The position numbers and the translations under genes are program-made. The notes beneath the pieces were generated by a model. That model searched no databases, was not told the origin of the DNA, and saw only the letters and a list, made by a program, of their open reading frames with translations. Below are positions 25,267-33,760 of a stretch of DNA of 64,000 bases, in pieces. Positions within the stretch are counted from its first letter, which is position 1. Each line of letters opens with the position of its first letter. The stretch is from FEN-1191 sp964528845 (GTDB lineage Bacteria > Pseudomonadota > Gammaproteobacteria > Steroidobacterales > Steroidobacteraceae), in NCBI GenBank assembly GCA_964528845.1, contig CAZGVE010000013.1, positions 11,930-75,929 on the forward strand. The letters run 5' to 3'.

Positions 25267-27222
25267 TCAGGCCTCGAGGTAGGCGTAGCCGTTGAGCTCG
25301 TTCTCGTAGAAGCGCTTGAGGGCCTGGCTCTCCGCCACCGACAGCCGTCCCTCGCGGATCGCCCGCTCGCAGTCCCTGGCCAGCGCCGGGGCCAGCTCTG
25401 CGACATCGTATTCCATGTACTCGAGCACGCGGTTCGCGGTGTCGCCCTTGACGATCTCCTCGATCCACCAGCCGCCTTCATCGTGCAGCTTGATGTGCAC
25501 CACGTGCGTGTCGCCGAACAGGTTGTGCAGGTCGCCGAGCGTCTCCTGGTAGGCCCCCACCAGGAACGCACCCAGATAGTAGTCTGCGCCCGGCTGCAGG
25601 TCGTGCAGCTCGAGCGTGTGCTTGAGGTCGCGCGCGCTCACGAACCGGTCGATCTTGCCGTCCGAATCGCAGGTGATGTCGGCGAGCACCGCCTTGCGCG
25701 ACGGGTATTCCTGCAGCCGGTGGATCGGCATGATCGGGAACAGCTGGTCGATGGCCCAGCTATCCGGCAGCGACTGGAAGATCGACACGTTGCAGAAATA
25801 AGTATCCGACAGCACGTTCTCGAGATCCTCGAGCTCCTCTGGGAAGTGATCGATGCGTCGGCAGCAGTCGCGGATGCGCGCGCAGCTGGCCCAATAGAGC
25901 CGCTCCGCCAGTCCGCGGTGCTCGAGCGACAGCAGTCCGAGGTTGAACATCTGCAACGCCTGGTCACGGGCGGTGAGGGCGTCGTGGTAGCACTCCACCA
26001 GACGCCGCTCGTCGATGTTGCGGTACGCGTCCAGCAGGTCGCGCACCGGCAGCGGGAAGGCGCGCTCGCTACCGTCGGTCGACGCATCGCGCTCGTTGAC
26101 CACGAAGCGGTCGAGCGCGGAGCGGCCGACCACGTTGAATATCAGCACGCTGTGGTGCGCAGCGATCGCACGCCCGGACTCGCTGATGATCAGCGGGTGC
26201 GGTACGCCGCGTGTATTGCAGACGCTGCCGATCCGGTATACGACATCGCTGGCATACTCGTTCAGGGTGTAGTTCATCGACGAGGGGAAGTTCGTGCCGC
26301 TGCCGTCGTAGTCGATGCCGAGCCCGCCACCGACGTCGATGTACTCGAGGCCGGCCCCGAGCAGCTTGAGTTCCGCATAGACGTGCGCCAGCTCGTTGAT
26401 CGCATCCTTGACGCGCCGGATGTCCTGCAGCTGGCTGCCCGGGTGGCAGTGCACGAGCTTGAGGCAGTCGAGCATGCCGCGCGTGCGCAGCGTAGCGACC
26501 AGCTCGAGGATCTCGGTGATGAACAGCCCGAACTTGGAGCGCTCGCCCGCTGAGTCGCGCCAGCGGCCCGAGCCTTCGCTGGCCAGCTTGACGCGCACGC
26601 CGAGCCGTGGCCGCACGCCGTAGGTATCCGAATGACGCAGCAGCAGCTCGAGTTCGGAGAAGTTCTCGATCACCGGGATGATCGTGCGCCCGAGCTTGGT
26701 GGCGAGGATCACCGCTTCGATGTAGCTCGAATCCTTGAAGCCGTTGCAGATGATCGGCCGCTCCGGCGAGGCCTCGGTCATCGCCATCACGGCCAGCAGT
26801 TCGGGCTTGGACCCGACCTCGAGCCCGAAGCCGAACTCGCGGCCGTAGCGGAACACTTCCTCGACCACCAGGCGCTGCTGGTTCACCTTGATCGGGAATA
26901 CCGCGGTGTAGCGGTTGCGGTAATCGTTTTCGGCAATGGCCTGGCTGAAAGCCGCATGCAAGTGGCGCAGCCGGTGCGCCAGGATGTCCGAGAAGCGCAC
27001 CACGACCGGGGCGGTCAGGTCACGCTCCTGCAGCCCCTGCACCACCTCGAACAGGTCGATCTCGTGCGCCGGGGTCGTGTCCGGACGGACTACGACGTGT
27101 CCGAGGCTGTTGATCGAGAAGTAGCCGGAGCCCCAGGCCGGAACGCTGTAGAGCTCGAGTGAATCCTCGATGCCCCAGGACTGGCCGGCAGAGACGCTGC
27201 GAGCCGCTTGCGGGTGCCCCAC
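25267..27222 (-). CDS. speA: Biosynthetic arginine decarboxylase
   Basis: SpeA converts arginine to agmatine with pyridoxal phosphate, the first step of putrescine synthesis. The N-terminus contains the PLP lysine motif FPIKVNQQRL. Further marks are CNGFKDSSYIE, LKLVHCHPGSQ, IDVGGGLGIDYDG, and a C-terminal DTHVVHIKLHDEGG. The length of 651 residues matches the family. The GTG start at 27222 is favoured by AAGGA five bases upstream. Homospermidine synthase lies two genes away, so this locus can feed a polyamine branch. Confidence 0.96.
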   Translation of the reverse strand: MGHPQAARSVSAGQSWGIEDSLELYSVPAWGSGYFSINSLGHVVVRPDTTPAHEIDLFEVVQGLQERDLTAPVVVRFSDILAHRLRHLHAAFSQAIAENDYRNRYTAVFPIKVNQQRLVVEEVFRYGREFGFGLEVGSKPELLAVMAMTEASPERPIICNGFKDSSYIEAVILATKLGRTIIPVIENFSELELLLRHSDTYGVRPRLGVRVKLASEGSGRWRDSAGERSKFGLFITEILELVATLRTRGMLDCLKLVHCHPGSQLQDIRRVKDAINELAHVYAELKLLGAGLEYIDVGGGLGIDYDGSGTNFPSSMNYTLNEYASDVVYRIGSVCNTRGVPHPLIISESGRAIAAHHSVLIFNVVGRSALDRFVVNERDASTDGSERAFPLPVRDLLDAYRNIDERRLVECYHDALTARDQALQMFNLGLLSLEHRGLAERLYWASCARIRDCCRRIDHFPEELEDLENVLSDTYFCNVSIFQSLPDSWAIDQLFPIMPIHRLQEYPSRKAVLADITCDSDGKIDRFVSARDLKHTLELHDLQPGADYYLGAFLVGAYQETLGDLHNLFGDTHVVHIKLHDEGGWWIEEIVKGDTANRVLEYMEYDVAELAPALARDCERAIREGRLSVAESQALKRFYENELNGYAYLEA

Positions 27223-27359
27223 GGTAGTCCTTCAGCGTCGCGCGCTGTACTGCATTGAGCGCGCACCATAGCAAAACGCTGCGACAAGTACATGTCCGCT
27301 GCGCCGGGCGCGCCCGAAGCCGCTACAATCCGTCGGGGTCGGCTTCACAGCGAGCGCGC

Positions 27360-28019
27360 ATGGCGATCGATTTCTACTGGGGGAGCGGCAGTCCACCCTG
27401 CTGGCGCGTGGCGCTCGCGCTCGAATTCAAGGGGTTGCCGTATCGCAGCCACTTGCTCCAGTTCGACCTCCAGGAACACAAGTCCCCGCAGATGCTGGCG
27501 ATGAATTTCCGCGGCCGGTTGCCGGTGCTGCGAGACGATGACTACGTGGTGTTCGAATCCCTCGCGATCCTGTACTACCTCGACCGGAAGTACCCTGCGC
27601 CGCCGATCTTCGGCCGTGATCCGCAGGAATCTGGCGTGATCATGCGTGTGATCTGCGAGTACCAGTCCTACGCTGAGCCGCCGCTGAAGCAGATCGTCAG
27701 CGCGATCCTGGACCGTCACGAGCGCAGTGTCGGGGACGGCATAACCGAGGCGATGCATCGCGTCGCGGGCGAGGCACGCACGATCGAGCAGCGCCTGGCG
27801 CATTCCGACTGGGTCGTCGGCGAGAGCTTCTCCGCCGCCGACATGATGATCTATCCGGACATACGGCTGCTGCTGCGTGCCCTGCAGCGGCCCGAAGCGC
27901 GTGAGCTCGCGGCACGGTTCCTGCCCATGGAGATCAATTATCCGGCGATCGGCCGTTGGCTCGAACGCGTCGCCGCGCTTCCCGGCCACGAGCGGACCTG
28001 GCCGCCGCACTGGCGCTGA
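27360..28019 (+). CDS. Glutathione S-transferase family protein
   Basis: The N-terminal thioredoxin-like half (IDFYWGSGSPPCWRVALALEFKG) and RLPVLRDDDYVVFESLAILYYLDRKY give the glutathione-site pattern with the ES turn. The C-terminal helical half has WVVGESFSAADMMIYPD. It is 219 residues, a typical cytosolic GST. The ATG at 27360 lies 30 bases downstream of a -10-like TACAAT (27324-27329). The substrate cannot be inferred. Confidence 0.88.
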   Translation: MAIDFYWGSGSPPCWRVALALEFKGLPYRSHLLQFDLQEHKSPQMLAMNFRGRLPVLRDDDYVVFESLAILYYLDRKYPAPPIFGRDPQESGVIMRVICEYQSYAEPPLKQIVSAILDRHERSVGDGITEAMHRVAGEARTIEQRLAHSDWVVGESFSAADMMIYPDIRLLLRALQRPEARELAARFLPMEINYPAIGRWLERVAALPGHERTWPPHWR

Positions 28020-28066
28020 TTGCCTGCGGCGCGATACCGCAGGTGCTGGCGGTGGCGCGCCGCGGT

Positions 28067-28075
28067 TGCTAACCT
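28067..28075 (+). promoter_or_regulatory. Extended -10 element for homospermidine synthase
   Basis: TGC-TAACCT fits the same extended -10 pattern seen before glgP and the M32 gene, and would start transcription about 21 bases before the ATG at 28103. Just upstream, 28023-28043 forms a perfect seven-base-arm hairpin (CCTGCGG/CCGCAGG) with no T-run. Confidence 0.3.
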
Positions 28076-28102
28076 GCGCCGTCTTTCGCGCCCGGAGCCA
28101 CC

Positions 28103-29521
28103 ATGAGCGAGCACGAAATCCACGTCGAGTTCTCCGGACGCATCGTCCTGGTCGGCTTCGGCAGCATCGGCCAGGGCGTGCTGCCGCTGATCCTGCGTCA
28201 TATCGGCATACCTGCGGAGCGCCTGGCGATCGTGACGGCCGACGATGCCGGCCATGACGAGGCCACCCGGTTCGGCGTCAAGCTCGTCAAGCAGACGCTG
28301 ACTCGCGAAAACTTCCGACGCACGCTCGATCCGCTGCTCGGTCGCGGAGACTTCCTGCTCAATGTCTCGGTCGAGGTCGGCAGCCTGTCGCTGATCCGAT
28401 ATTGCTGGGAAAAGGGCGCGATGTACCTCGACACCTGCATCGAGCCGTGGAGTGGCGGCTACACCGATCCGACCGTCGCGATCGAGCGGCGCACCAACTA
28501 CGCCATGCGCGAGGAGGCGCTCGCCTTGCGCACCGGCAACACCCGTGCGCCCACCGCGGTGCTCACGCACGGCGCCAACCCCGGGCTGGTGTCGCACCTG
28601 GTCAAGCAGGCCATGCTGAACCTGGCCGAAGACCTGGGAGTAAAGGCCGCGGCTCCCGTCACTCGGGCCGAATGGGCGGAACTGGCGCAGCGCCTCGGCG
28701 TGCGTGTCATCCACATCGCCGAGCGCGACACGCAGGTGTCCTCGATCCCGAAGGAGCCTGACGAGTTCGTCAACACCTGGTCGGTGGACGGATTCGTGTC
28801 GGAGGGCTCACAGCCGGCGGAGCTCGGATGGGGCTCGCACGAGCGCAATTTTCCGCGCGACGGGCGGCGCTATGAATTCGGTTCAGGCGCGGCAATCTAC
28901 CTCGCCCAGCCCGGCGTCGCGACGCGCGTGCGCAGCTGGACTCCGCTCTCGGGGCCCTACCACGGCTTCCTGATCACGCACGGGGAAGCGATCTCGATGG
29001 CGGACTACCTGACGCTGCGCAACGAGAAGCAGGTGCTGTACCGTCCGACCGTGCACTACGCCTACCACCCGTGCGACGCCGCGGTACTTTCGGTGCACGA
29101 GTTCTGCGGCCGTAACTACCAGATCCAGCGTCGCAAGCGCATCCTGATGGAGGACATCAGCAAGGGAATCGACGAGCTCGGCGTTCTGCTCGCCGGACAC
29201 AAGCGCAACGCGTACTGGTTCGGTTCCCAGCTCTCGGTCGAGGAGGCGCGGCGGCTTGCGCCGTTCAACAACGCCACCAGCCTGCAGGTCACCGTCGCGG
29301 TGCTGGCCGGCATGGTGTGGGCGATGGAGAACCCGAACTGCGGTCTGGTCGAGCCCGACGAGATGGACTGGCGGCGCATCCTGGCGCTGTGCATGCCCTA
29401 TCTTGGACCCGTGGTCGGTCAGTACAGCGACTGGACACCGCTGACCGATCGCGAGCGGCTGTTTCCAGAGGACACCGACAAGAGCGATCCGTGGCAGTTC
29501 AAGAACGTCCGCGTCACCTAG
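28103..29521 (+). CDS. hss: Homospermidine synthase
   Basis: The enzyme joins aminobutyl units from putrescine or spermidine, NAD-dependently, to form sym-homospermidine. The Rossmann motif VLVGFGSIGQGVLPL is near residue 16. The family segments MYLDTCIEPWSGGY, LTHGANPGLVSHLVKQA, YHPCDAAVLSVHEF and WFGSQLS follow. It is 472 residues, the expected size for the proteobacterial enzyme. The gene overlaps convergent greB by eight bases at their ends. With speA nearby, homospermidine is a probable major polyamine of this organism. Confidence 0.95.
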   Translation: MSEHEIHVEFSGRIVLVGFGSIGQGVLPLILRHIGIPAERLAIVTADDAGHDEATRFGVKLVKQTLTRENFRRTLDPLLGRGDFLLNVSVEVGSLSLIRYCWEKGAMYLDTCIEPWSGGYTDPTVAIERRTNYAMREEALALRTGNTRAPTAVLTHGANPGLVSHLVKQAMLNLAEDLGVKAAAPVTRAEWAELAQRLGVRVIHIAERDTQVSSIPKEPDEFVNTWSVDGFVSEGSQPAELGWGSHERNFPRDGRRYEFGSGAAIYLAQPGVATRVRSWTPLSGPYHGFLITHGEAISMADYLTLRNEKQVLYRPTVHYAYHPCDAAVLSVHEFCGRNYQIQRRKRILMEDISKGIDELGVLLAGHKRNAYWFGSQLSVEEARRLAPFNNATSLQVTVAVLAGMVWAMENPNCGLVEPDEMDWRRILALCMPYLGPVVGQYSDWTPLTDRERLFPEDTDKSDPWQFKNVRVT

Positions 29522-30026
29522 CCGGGACTGCGTCGTAGTCGATCGCCACGATCGTATAGTGCTCGGTCCCGCGCGCGAGCTCGAGCGCGATCTGCTCGCC
29601 GAGGCGACGGCCGAGCAGCGCGCGGCCGAGCGGTGCATCCATGCTGATGTAGTCGGCGCCCATGTCGAACTCGTCGGGACCGACGATGCGGTGCGTGCGC
29701 TGGCCGCCCTGCTCGTCCTCGAGGCGGATTCGGGCGCCAAAGTACACGCGGTTGCGGTCCGCAGGCGCCCGGTCCACCACAGTCATACCGTCCAGGCGCA
29801 GGCGCAGGAAGCGCACCCGGCGGTCGATCTCGCGCAAGCGGCGCTTGCCATAGATGTACTCCGCATTCTCGGAGCGGTCCCCCTGCGCCGCGGCGGCGGC
29901 TACGGCGGCGGTGACCTGCGGTCGCTCGTGGCGCCAGAGCGCATCGAGCTCCGCACGCAGGCGTGCCTCCCCGGCCGGGGTGATGAACTTCGATCCCGCT
30001 CGGGTCGGGGGTCCTCTGGTGCGCAT
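29514..30026 (-). CDS. greB: Transcription elongation factor GreB
   Basis: GreB stimulates transcript cleavage by backtracked RNA polymerase. The N-terminal coiled coil carries the acidic tip GDRSENAEY, followed by YGKRRLREIDRRVRFL, which is the GreB rather than GreA form. The C-terminal FKBP-like domain contains VYFGARIRLEDEQG and SMDAPLGRALLGRR. I use ATG at 30026 (170 residues); the frame continues to 30044. No strong Shine-Dalgarno is visible. Confidence 0.93.
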   Translation of the reverse strand: MRTRGPPTRAGSKFITPAGEARLRAELDALWRHERPQVTAAVAAAAAQGDRSENAEYIYGKRRLREIDRRVRFLRLRLDGMTVVDRAPADRNRVYFGARIRLEDEQGGQRTHRIVGPDEFDMGADYISMDAPLGRALLGRRLGEQIALELARGTEHYTIVAIDYDAVPAR

Positions 30027-30066
30027 AATTGTGCTGCGTCTCACGGTAGTGGCCGCGGAATATCCT

Positions 30067-30203
30067 TAAGCTTCCCCCTGCGCGTCGTCGATGCAACCGG
30101 CATCCGACCCGCAACGCATCCGGGAATCCCCTGGGCGGGCTGAAGGTAACTCTCACGCCCGCTTAACCCTCGCCCCGACCCACAAGGCCGGGGCGTTTTT
30201 TTT
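30067..30203 (+). ncRNA. Possible small RNA ending at an orphan intrinsic terminator
   Basis: The 370-base gap between divergent greB and lemA contains a strong plus-strand terminator that serves no plus-strand protein gene. Upstream of it are two perfect stems: GATGC/GCATC (30090-30094 with 30100-30104) and GCGGGC/GCCCGC (30135-30140 with 30157-30162). A TTCCCCCT run sits near 30072. A TATCCT at 30061-30066 could be a -10, but no -35 is evident. Coding potential is low. It may be a small RNA of 100-140 bases, or an inactive remnant. Confidence 0.4.
30171..30203 (+). terminator. Rho-independent terminator in the greB-lemA gap
   Basis: CGCCCCGACC (30171-30180) pairs with GGCCGGGGCG (30186-30195) apart from one A/C mismatch, around the loop CACAA, and is followed by eight T residues (30196-30203). 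The T-run exists only in the plus orientation. Confidence 0.85.
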
Positions 30204-30274
30204 GACCAGCCGTTTTCCGGCGCCCACCGCGGGTGCCTACCGCCTGTCCCCCGTGCACCGGCCACCGTGCCGCC

Positions 30275-30298
30275 CCGCCACCCCGCCACCCCGCCACC
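30275..30298. repeat. Short tandem repeat, CCGCCACC x3
   Basis: Three perfect direct copies of an eight-base unit lie about 100 bases before lemA, followed by a decayed fourth (CTGCCGC). No function is evident; such GC-rich arrays may slip during replication. Confidence 0.6.
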
Positions 30299-30396
30299 CT
30301 GCCGCGGTACCCGTGGCCGGCGGAACGTGTGAAGATAGCCCCAGATACAGCCGCGGTGTTACCGCGGCCAGGTTTCCTCGGAGGCTTCTTATCGCC

Positions 30397-31020
30397 ATGC
30401 GCACCTTCAAGTTCATCGTGGTCCTCGCGGGGGCGCTGCTGGCCAGCGGCTGCGGCTACAACCGTTTCCAGGCGCAGGACGAGGCCGTGAAAGCGGCCTG
30501 GTCCGAGGTCGTGAACCAGTACCAGCGCCGAGCTGACCTGGTGCCCAATCTGGTCAATGTCGTCAAGGGGTTCGCCGCGCAGGAGCAGAAGGTGCTGATC
30601 GGCGTGACCGAGGCGCGCGCGAAGGTCGGAACGATCCAGGCGACGCCAGAGCTGGTGAATGATCCGGTGGCGTTCCAGAAATTCCAGGCCGCCCAGGGCG
30701 AACTCAGCGCGGCGCTCAAGAGCCTGATCGCGGTGACCGAGAACTACCCGCAGCTCAAGTCCGATGCGAGTTTCCGCGACCTGCAGGCGCAGCTCGAAGG
30801 TACGGAGAACCGGATCACGGTCGCGCGCAACCGCTATATCAGCGCAGTACAGGACTACAACGTGCTGATACGCTCGTTTCCGAGCAACCTGACGGCGATG
30901 TTGCTCAAGTACCAGCTCAAGCAGAACTTCGGCGTCGAGAACGAGGCGCAGATCTCCCACGCGCCGACCGTCGATTTCGGCGCATCTCCCGCCACCGCAC
31001 CCCCGGCGGCGGCCCAGTAG
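30397..31020 (+). CDS. lemA: LemA-family lipoprotein
   Basis: LemA proteins are small membrane-anchored helical-bundle proteins of unclear function. This one is 207 residues, with a signal ending in the lipobox LLASGC near residue 19. The family core YNRFQAQDEAVKAAWSEVVNQ, RADLVPNLVNVVKG, ARNRYISAVQDYN and FPSNL follows. The ATG at 30397 has GGAGG at 30380-30384, rather far upstream (12 bases). The open frame reaches back to 30091 but would cross the terminator. It heads a lemA-TPM-TPM operon, a common arrangement. Confidence 0.93.
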   Translation: MRTFKFIVVLAGALLASGCGYNRFQAQDEAVKAAWSEVVNQYQRRADLVPNLVNVVKGFAAQEQKVLIGVTEARAKVGTIQATPELVNDPVAFQKFQAAQGELSAALKSLIAVTENYPQLKSDASFRDLQAQLEGTENRITVARNRYISAVQDYNVLIRSFPSNLTAMLLKYQLKQNFGVENEAQISHAPTVDFGASPATAPPAAAQ

Positions 31021-31041
31021 CCGGCAATCGATACGCCGACG

Positions 31042-31932
31042 GTGCGCCTGCTCTGCGCCGTGGCCCTGCTGGCTGTGCTTGCCGCCGAGCCCGATGCGCA
31101 TGCACAGGCCCTGCAGTCCATTCCCGCGCTCGATGCACGTGTCACGGACCTGACCGGTACGTTGACCGCCGGCCAGCAGGCCGAACTGGAGCAGAAGCTC
31201 GCCGACTTCGAGGCCCGCAAGGGCGCGCAGCTGGCGGTCCTGCTGGTGCCGAGTACGCAGCCGGAGGACATAGAACAGTATTCGATCCGGGTCGCCGAGG
31301 CCTGGAAGCTCGGGCGTAAGAAGGTCGATGACGGTGCGCTGCTGATCATCGCCAAGGATGACCACACGCTGCGCATCGAGAACGGCTATGGACTCGAGGG
31401 CGTGCTCACCGACGCTGCTTCCAACCGCATCATCACCGACACCATGGTACCGCTGCTGCGCCAGGGGCAGTACTTTGCCGCGATCACGGCGGGCGTCGAC
31501 CAGATGATCGGCCTGATCGACGGCGAATCCCTGCCGCCCCCTGATCGCACGTGGCAGCGTCGGACCGAAGGCGGCTGGCGGAACGTACTGCCTATCGCGG
31601 TCGTCGGTTTTCTGGTGCTCTCCAGCGTGCTGCGCGCAATGTTCGGCCGCGCGGCCGGCTCGGCATTGACTGGCGGCGGCACCGGGCTGCTGGTCTATCT
31701 GTTTACGCAGGCAGTCGGACTGGCGATCGGGGTCGGCGTGGGATCGTTCCTGGCGGCGCTGCTGCTCGGTCTCAATGGCGGAGGCTGGAGTTCAGGCGGG
31801 CGCGGCGGCTTCGGCGGCGGCTTTGGTGGGTTTGGCGGCTTCGGCGGCATGGGCGGCGGCTTCGGCGGCGGCGGAGGGTTCAGCGGAGGCGGGGGAGGCT
31901 TCGGCGGCGGTGGGGCTTCGGGGCGCTGGTGA
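31042..31932 (+). CDS. TPM-domain (YgcG-like) membrane protein with glycine-rich tail
   Basis: The TPM domain is periplasmic and related to photosystem/acid-phosphatase-like folds. This 296-residue protein has a signal peptide (about 1-23, ending AHAQA) and the TPM core LDARVTDLTGTLTAGQQAELEQK, VAEAWKLGRKKVDDGALLIIA, and IENGYGLEG. Two transmembrane segments follow near 180-230, then a 45-residue glycine/phenylalanine tail of GGFGG-type repeats ending GGASGRW. Such tails are usual in this family. The start GTG at 31042 follows lemA by 21 bases. Confidence 0.9.
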   Translation: MRLLCAVALLAVLAAEPDAHAQALQSIPALDARVTDLTGTLTAGQQAELEQKLADFEARKGAQLAVLLVPSTQPEDIEQYSIRVAEAWKLGRKKVDDGALLIIAKDDHTLRIENGYGLEGVLTDAASNRIITDTMVPLLRQGQYFAAITAGVDQMIGLIDGESLPPPDRTWQRRTEGGWRNVLPIAVVGFLVLSSVLRAMFGRAAGSALTGGGTGLLVYLFTQAVGLAIGVGVGSFLAALLLGLNGGGWSSGGRGGFGGGFGGFGGFGGMGGGFGGGGGFSGGGGGFGGGGASGRW

Positions 31933-32429
31933 TGCAGCTCGCACGCGTGTTTCGCCATCTGTTCAGCAGCGCGCGGCGCACCCGAATGTTGTTCACGCCC
32001 GAGGTCCAGAAAGCGATCGAAACGGAGATCGGAGCCGCGGAGCAACAGCACGTGGGCGAGATCCGCTTCGTGATCGAGACTGCGCTGCCCTGGCATTGGC
32101 TGTGGCGTGGCATCACGCCGCGGCGGCGTGCGCTCGACCTGTTCGCGCTACTGCACATCTGGGACACCGCACAGAACAATGGCGTGCTGATCTACGTGCT
32201 GCGCGCCGAGCGCGCGGTCGAGATCATCGCCGATCGCGGAATCAGTGCCGCGGTCAGCGAGGCAGAGTGGCAGCGCGTGTGCCGCGAGGTCGAGCAGCAC
32301 TACGGCGCGGGCCGGTACCTCGAGGGTTCCCGTGCCGCTGTGTCAGGAGTTGCGCGGCTGCTGCGCCAGCACTTTCCGGCCGCACTCGCCCAAGGCAACG
32401 AGCTGCCCAATCAGCCCATACTCCTCTAG
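31932..32429 (+). CDS. Second TPM-domain protein (no signal peptide)
   Basis: This 165-residue protein begins with ATG at 31932, sharing a base with the upstream stop (TGATG). It contains FTPEVQKAIETEIGAAEQQHVGEIRFVIE and GVLIYVLRAERAVEIIADRGI, the TPM signature. It lacks a signal peptide, although a short hydrophobic patch PWHWLWRG is present. This third gene is typical of lemA operons. Function is unknown. Confidence 0.87.
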   Translation: MQLARVFRHLFSSARRTRMLFTPEVQKAIETEIGAAEQQHVGEIRFVIETALPWHWLWRGITPRRRALDLFALLHIWDTAQNNGVLIYVLRAERAVEIIADRGISAAVSEAEWQRVCREVEQHYGAGRYLEGSRAAVSGVARLLRQHFPAALAQGNELPNQPILL

Positions 32430-32439
32430 AATCAGACCG

Positions 32440-33678
32440 ATGCGCCGGCCCCGACTCCAGCTTCGACACACCACCGCCGTGCTCGCCATGCTGGCGAGCC
32501 TGCTCGCGGGCTGCGGCTTGATCGGCTCGCGGCCGATCCAGCCGCCGCTGGTGGTGGTTCCGGTGACCCCGCCGGTGGCGCAGGCGCCGCCGCTGCCCGC
32601 GCCGATCGATACGCACCGCTTCGTGCTCAGCGATGCGAACGAGGATGTGGTCGGCGCCATCCAGCTGACGACAGCCTCGAAGGAGGACACGCTGCCGGAC
32701 ATTGCGCGGCGCTTCAACGTCGGCTACGAGGAGATCGTGCGCGCCAACCCGGGGGTGGATCCGTGGATCCCGGGCGAAGGCCGGCGCGTCGTGCTGCCGA
32801 CGCGCTTCGTGCTGCCCGACGCACCGCGTGTCGGCATCATCATCAATGTACCGGCCATGCGTCTTTTCTACTTTCCGCCCCACGCCAAGGGCGAGCCGCA
32901 GGTCGTCTACACCCATCCGATCGGCATCGGCAAGCTCGGCTGGTCGACACCAGAGGGGGTGACGCACGTGGTCGCGCACCAGAAGGATCCAATCTGGCGT
33001 CCTTCCCTCGCGCTGCGGCGAGACCACCGCAATGACAACGGCGAGGACCTGCCGGCGGTGGTGCCGCCCGGTCCCGACAATCCCCTCGGCAAGTTCGAGT
33101 TCAAGCTCGGCTGGCCGAGCTATCTGATTCACGGCACGAACAAGCCCTACGGCGTCGGGTTGCGTTCCAGCCATGGCTGCGTGCGCCTGTACCCCGAGGA
33201 CATCGAGAAGCTGTTCGCAATGGTGCCGGATGGAACGTCGGTGCGGGTCGTGAACCAACCCTTCCTGTTCGGCGTGCATGGCGGGCAGCTCTATCTGCAG
33301 GCCTACACGGTGCTCGAGGACGATGCTCGGGACTGGAAGCATTCACAACGCAAGCTGCTCACGCGCCTGCTCGGTAACCGCGGCCAGGCGGTGCTCCACA
33401 TGGGGACGTCGATCGACTGGTCGAGCGTCGCCACGGTTGCCGGCGCACCGCGCGGCGTACCGGTACCGGTGCTGGGCGCGGGCGGCAGCATCGAGGCAGA
33501 ACTGATGGACGCACCGCTGGTGCAGAACCGGATTCCAGACGGCGCAAACTGGGATGGCACCGACGATACCGGTACCGACGGGTTGAGCGCCAAGCCACTG
33601 CTGTCGGAGCGCGATCCGAAGACCGCGCGCGCCACGGTGCCGAGCGCAAAGCCGGCTCCCGTCGCGCCGCGCGGCTGA
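32440..33678 (+). CDS. L,D-transpeptidase (YkuD) lipoprotein with LysM-like domain
   Basis: Enzymes of this type cross-link peptidoglycan 3-3 or attach lipoprotein to it. The 412-residue protein has a lipobox LLAGC near residue 25, a proline-rich linker, and a LysM-like region (TLPDIARRFNVGYEEIVRAN). The YkuD domain carries the catalytic motif IHGTNKPYGVG...SHGCVRLYPED, with the Cys in SHGCV. A C-terminal extension of about 120 residues follows. The ATG at 32440 lies ten bases after the TPM gene. Confidence 0.93.
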   Translation: MRRPRLQLRHTTAVLAMLASLLAGCGLIGSRPIQPPLVVVPVTPPVAQAPPLPAPIDTHRFVLSDANEDVVGAIQLTTASKEDTLPDIARRFNVGYEEIVRANPGVDPWIPGEGRRVVLPTRFVLPDAPRVGIIINVPAMRLFYFPPHAKGEPQVVYTHPIGIGKLGWSTPEGVTHVVAHQKDPIWRPSLALRRDHRNDNGEDLPAVVPPGPDNPLGKFEFKLGWPSYLIHGTNKPYGVGLRSSHGCVRLYPEDIEKLFAMVPDGTSVRVVNQPFLFGVHGGQLYLQAYTVLEDDARDWKHSQRKLLTRLLGNRGQAVLHMGTSIDWSSVATVAGAPRGVPVPVLGAGGSIEAELMDAPLVQNRIPDGANWDGTDDTGTDGLSAKPLLSERDPKTARATVPSAKPAPVAPRG

Positions 33679-33725
33679 GGTACGGACGGACGCAGCAGCG
33701 GCTCGCCATTAGATCAACCGCGCTG

Positions 33726-33734
33726 TGCTACAGT
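33726..33734 (+). promoter_or_regulatory. Extended -10 element for the sheath-like gene
   Basis: TGC-TACAGT fits an extended -10 and would start transcription near 33741, about 20 bases before the GTG at 33761. No -35 is seen. Confidence 0.4.
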
Positions 33735-33760
33735 CCCTCCAGGGAATAGAAGGACAGGGC

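Noticed and set aside
28023..28043. CCTGCGG/CCGCAGG hairpin as GST terminator
   Set aside because: The stem is perfect, but no T-run follows and the next gene's promoter begins at once; it may be incidental.
30091..30396. N-terminal extension of LemA back to 30091
   Set aside because: The extension would run through an intrinsic terminator and a CCGCCACC repeat; the lipoprotein signal starts at the ATG at 30397.
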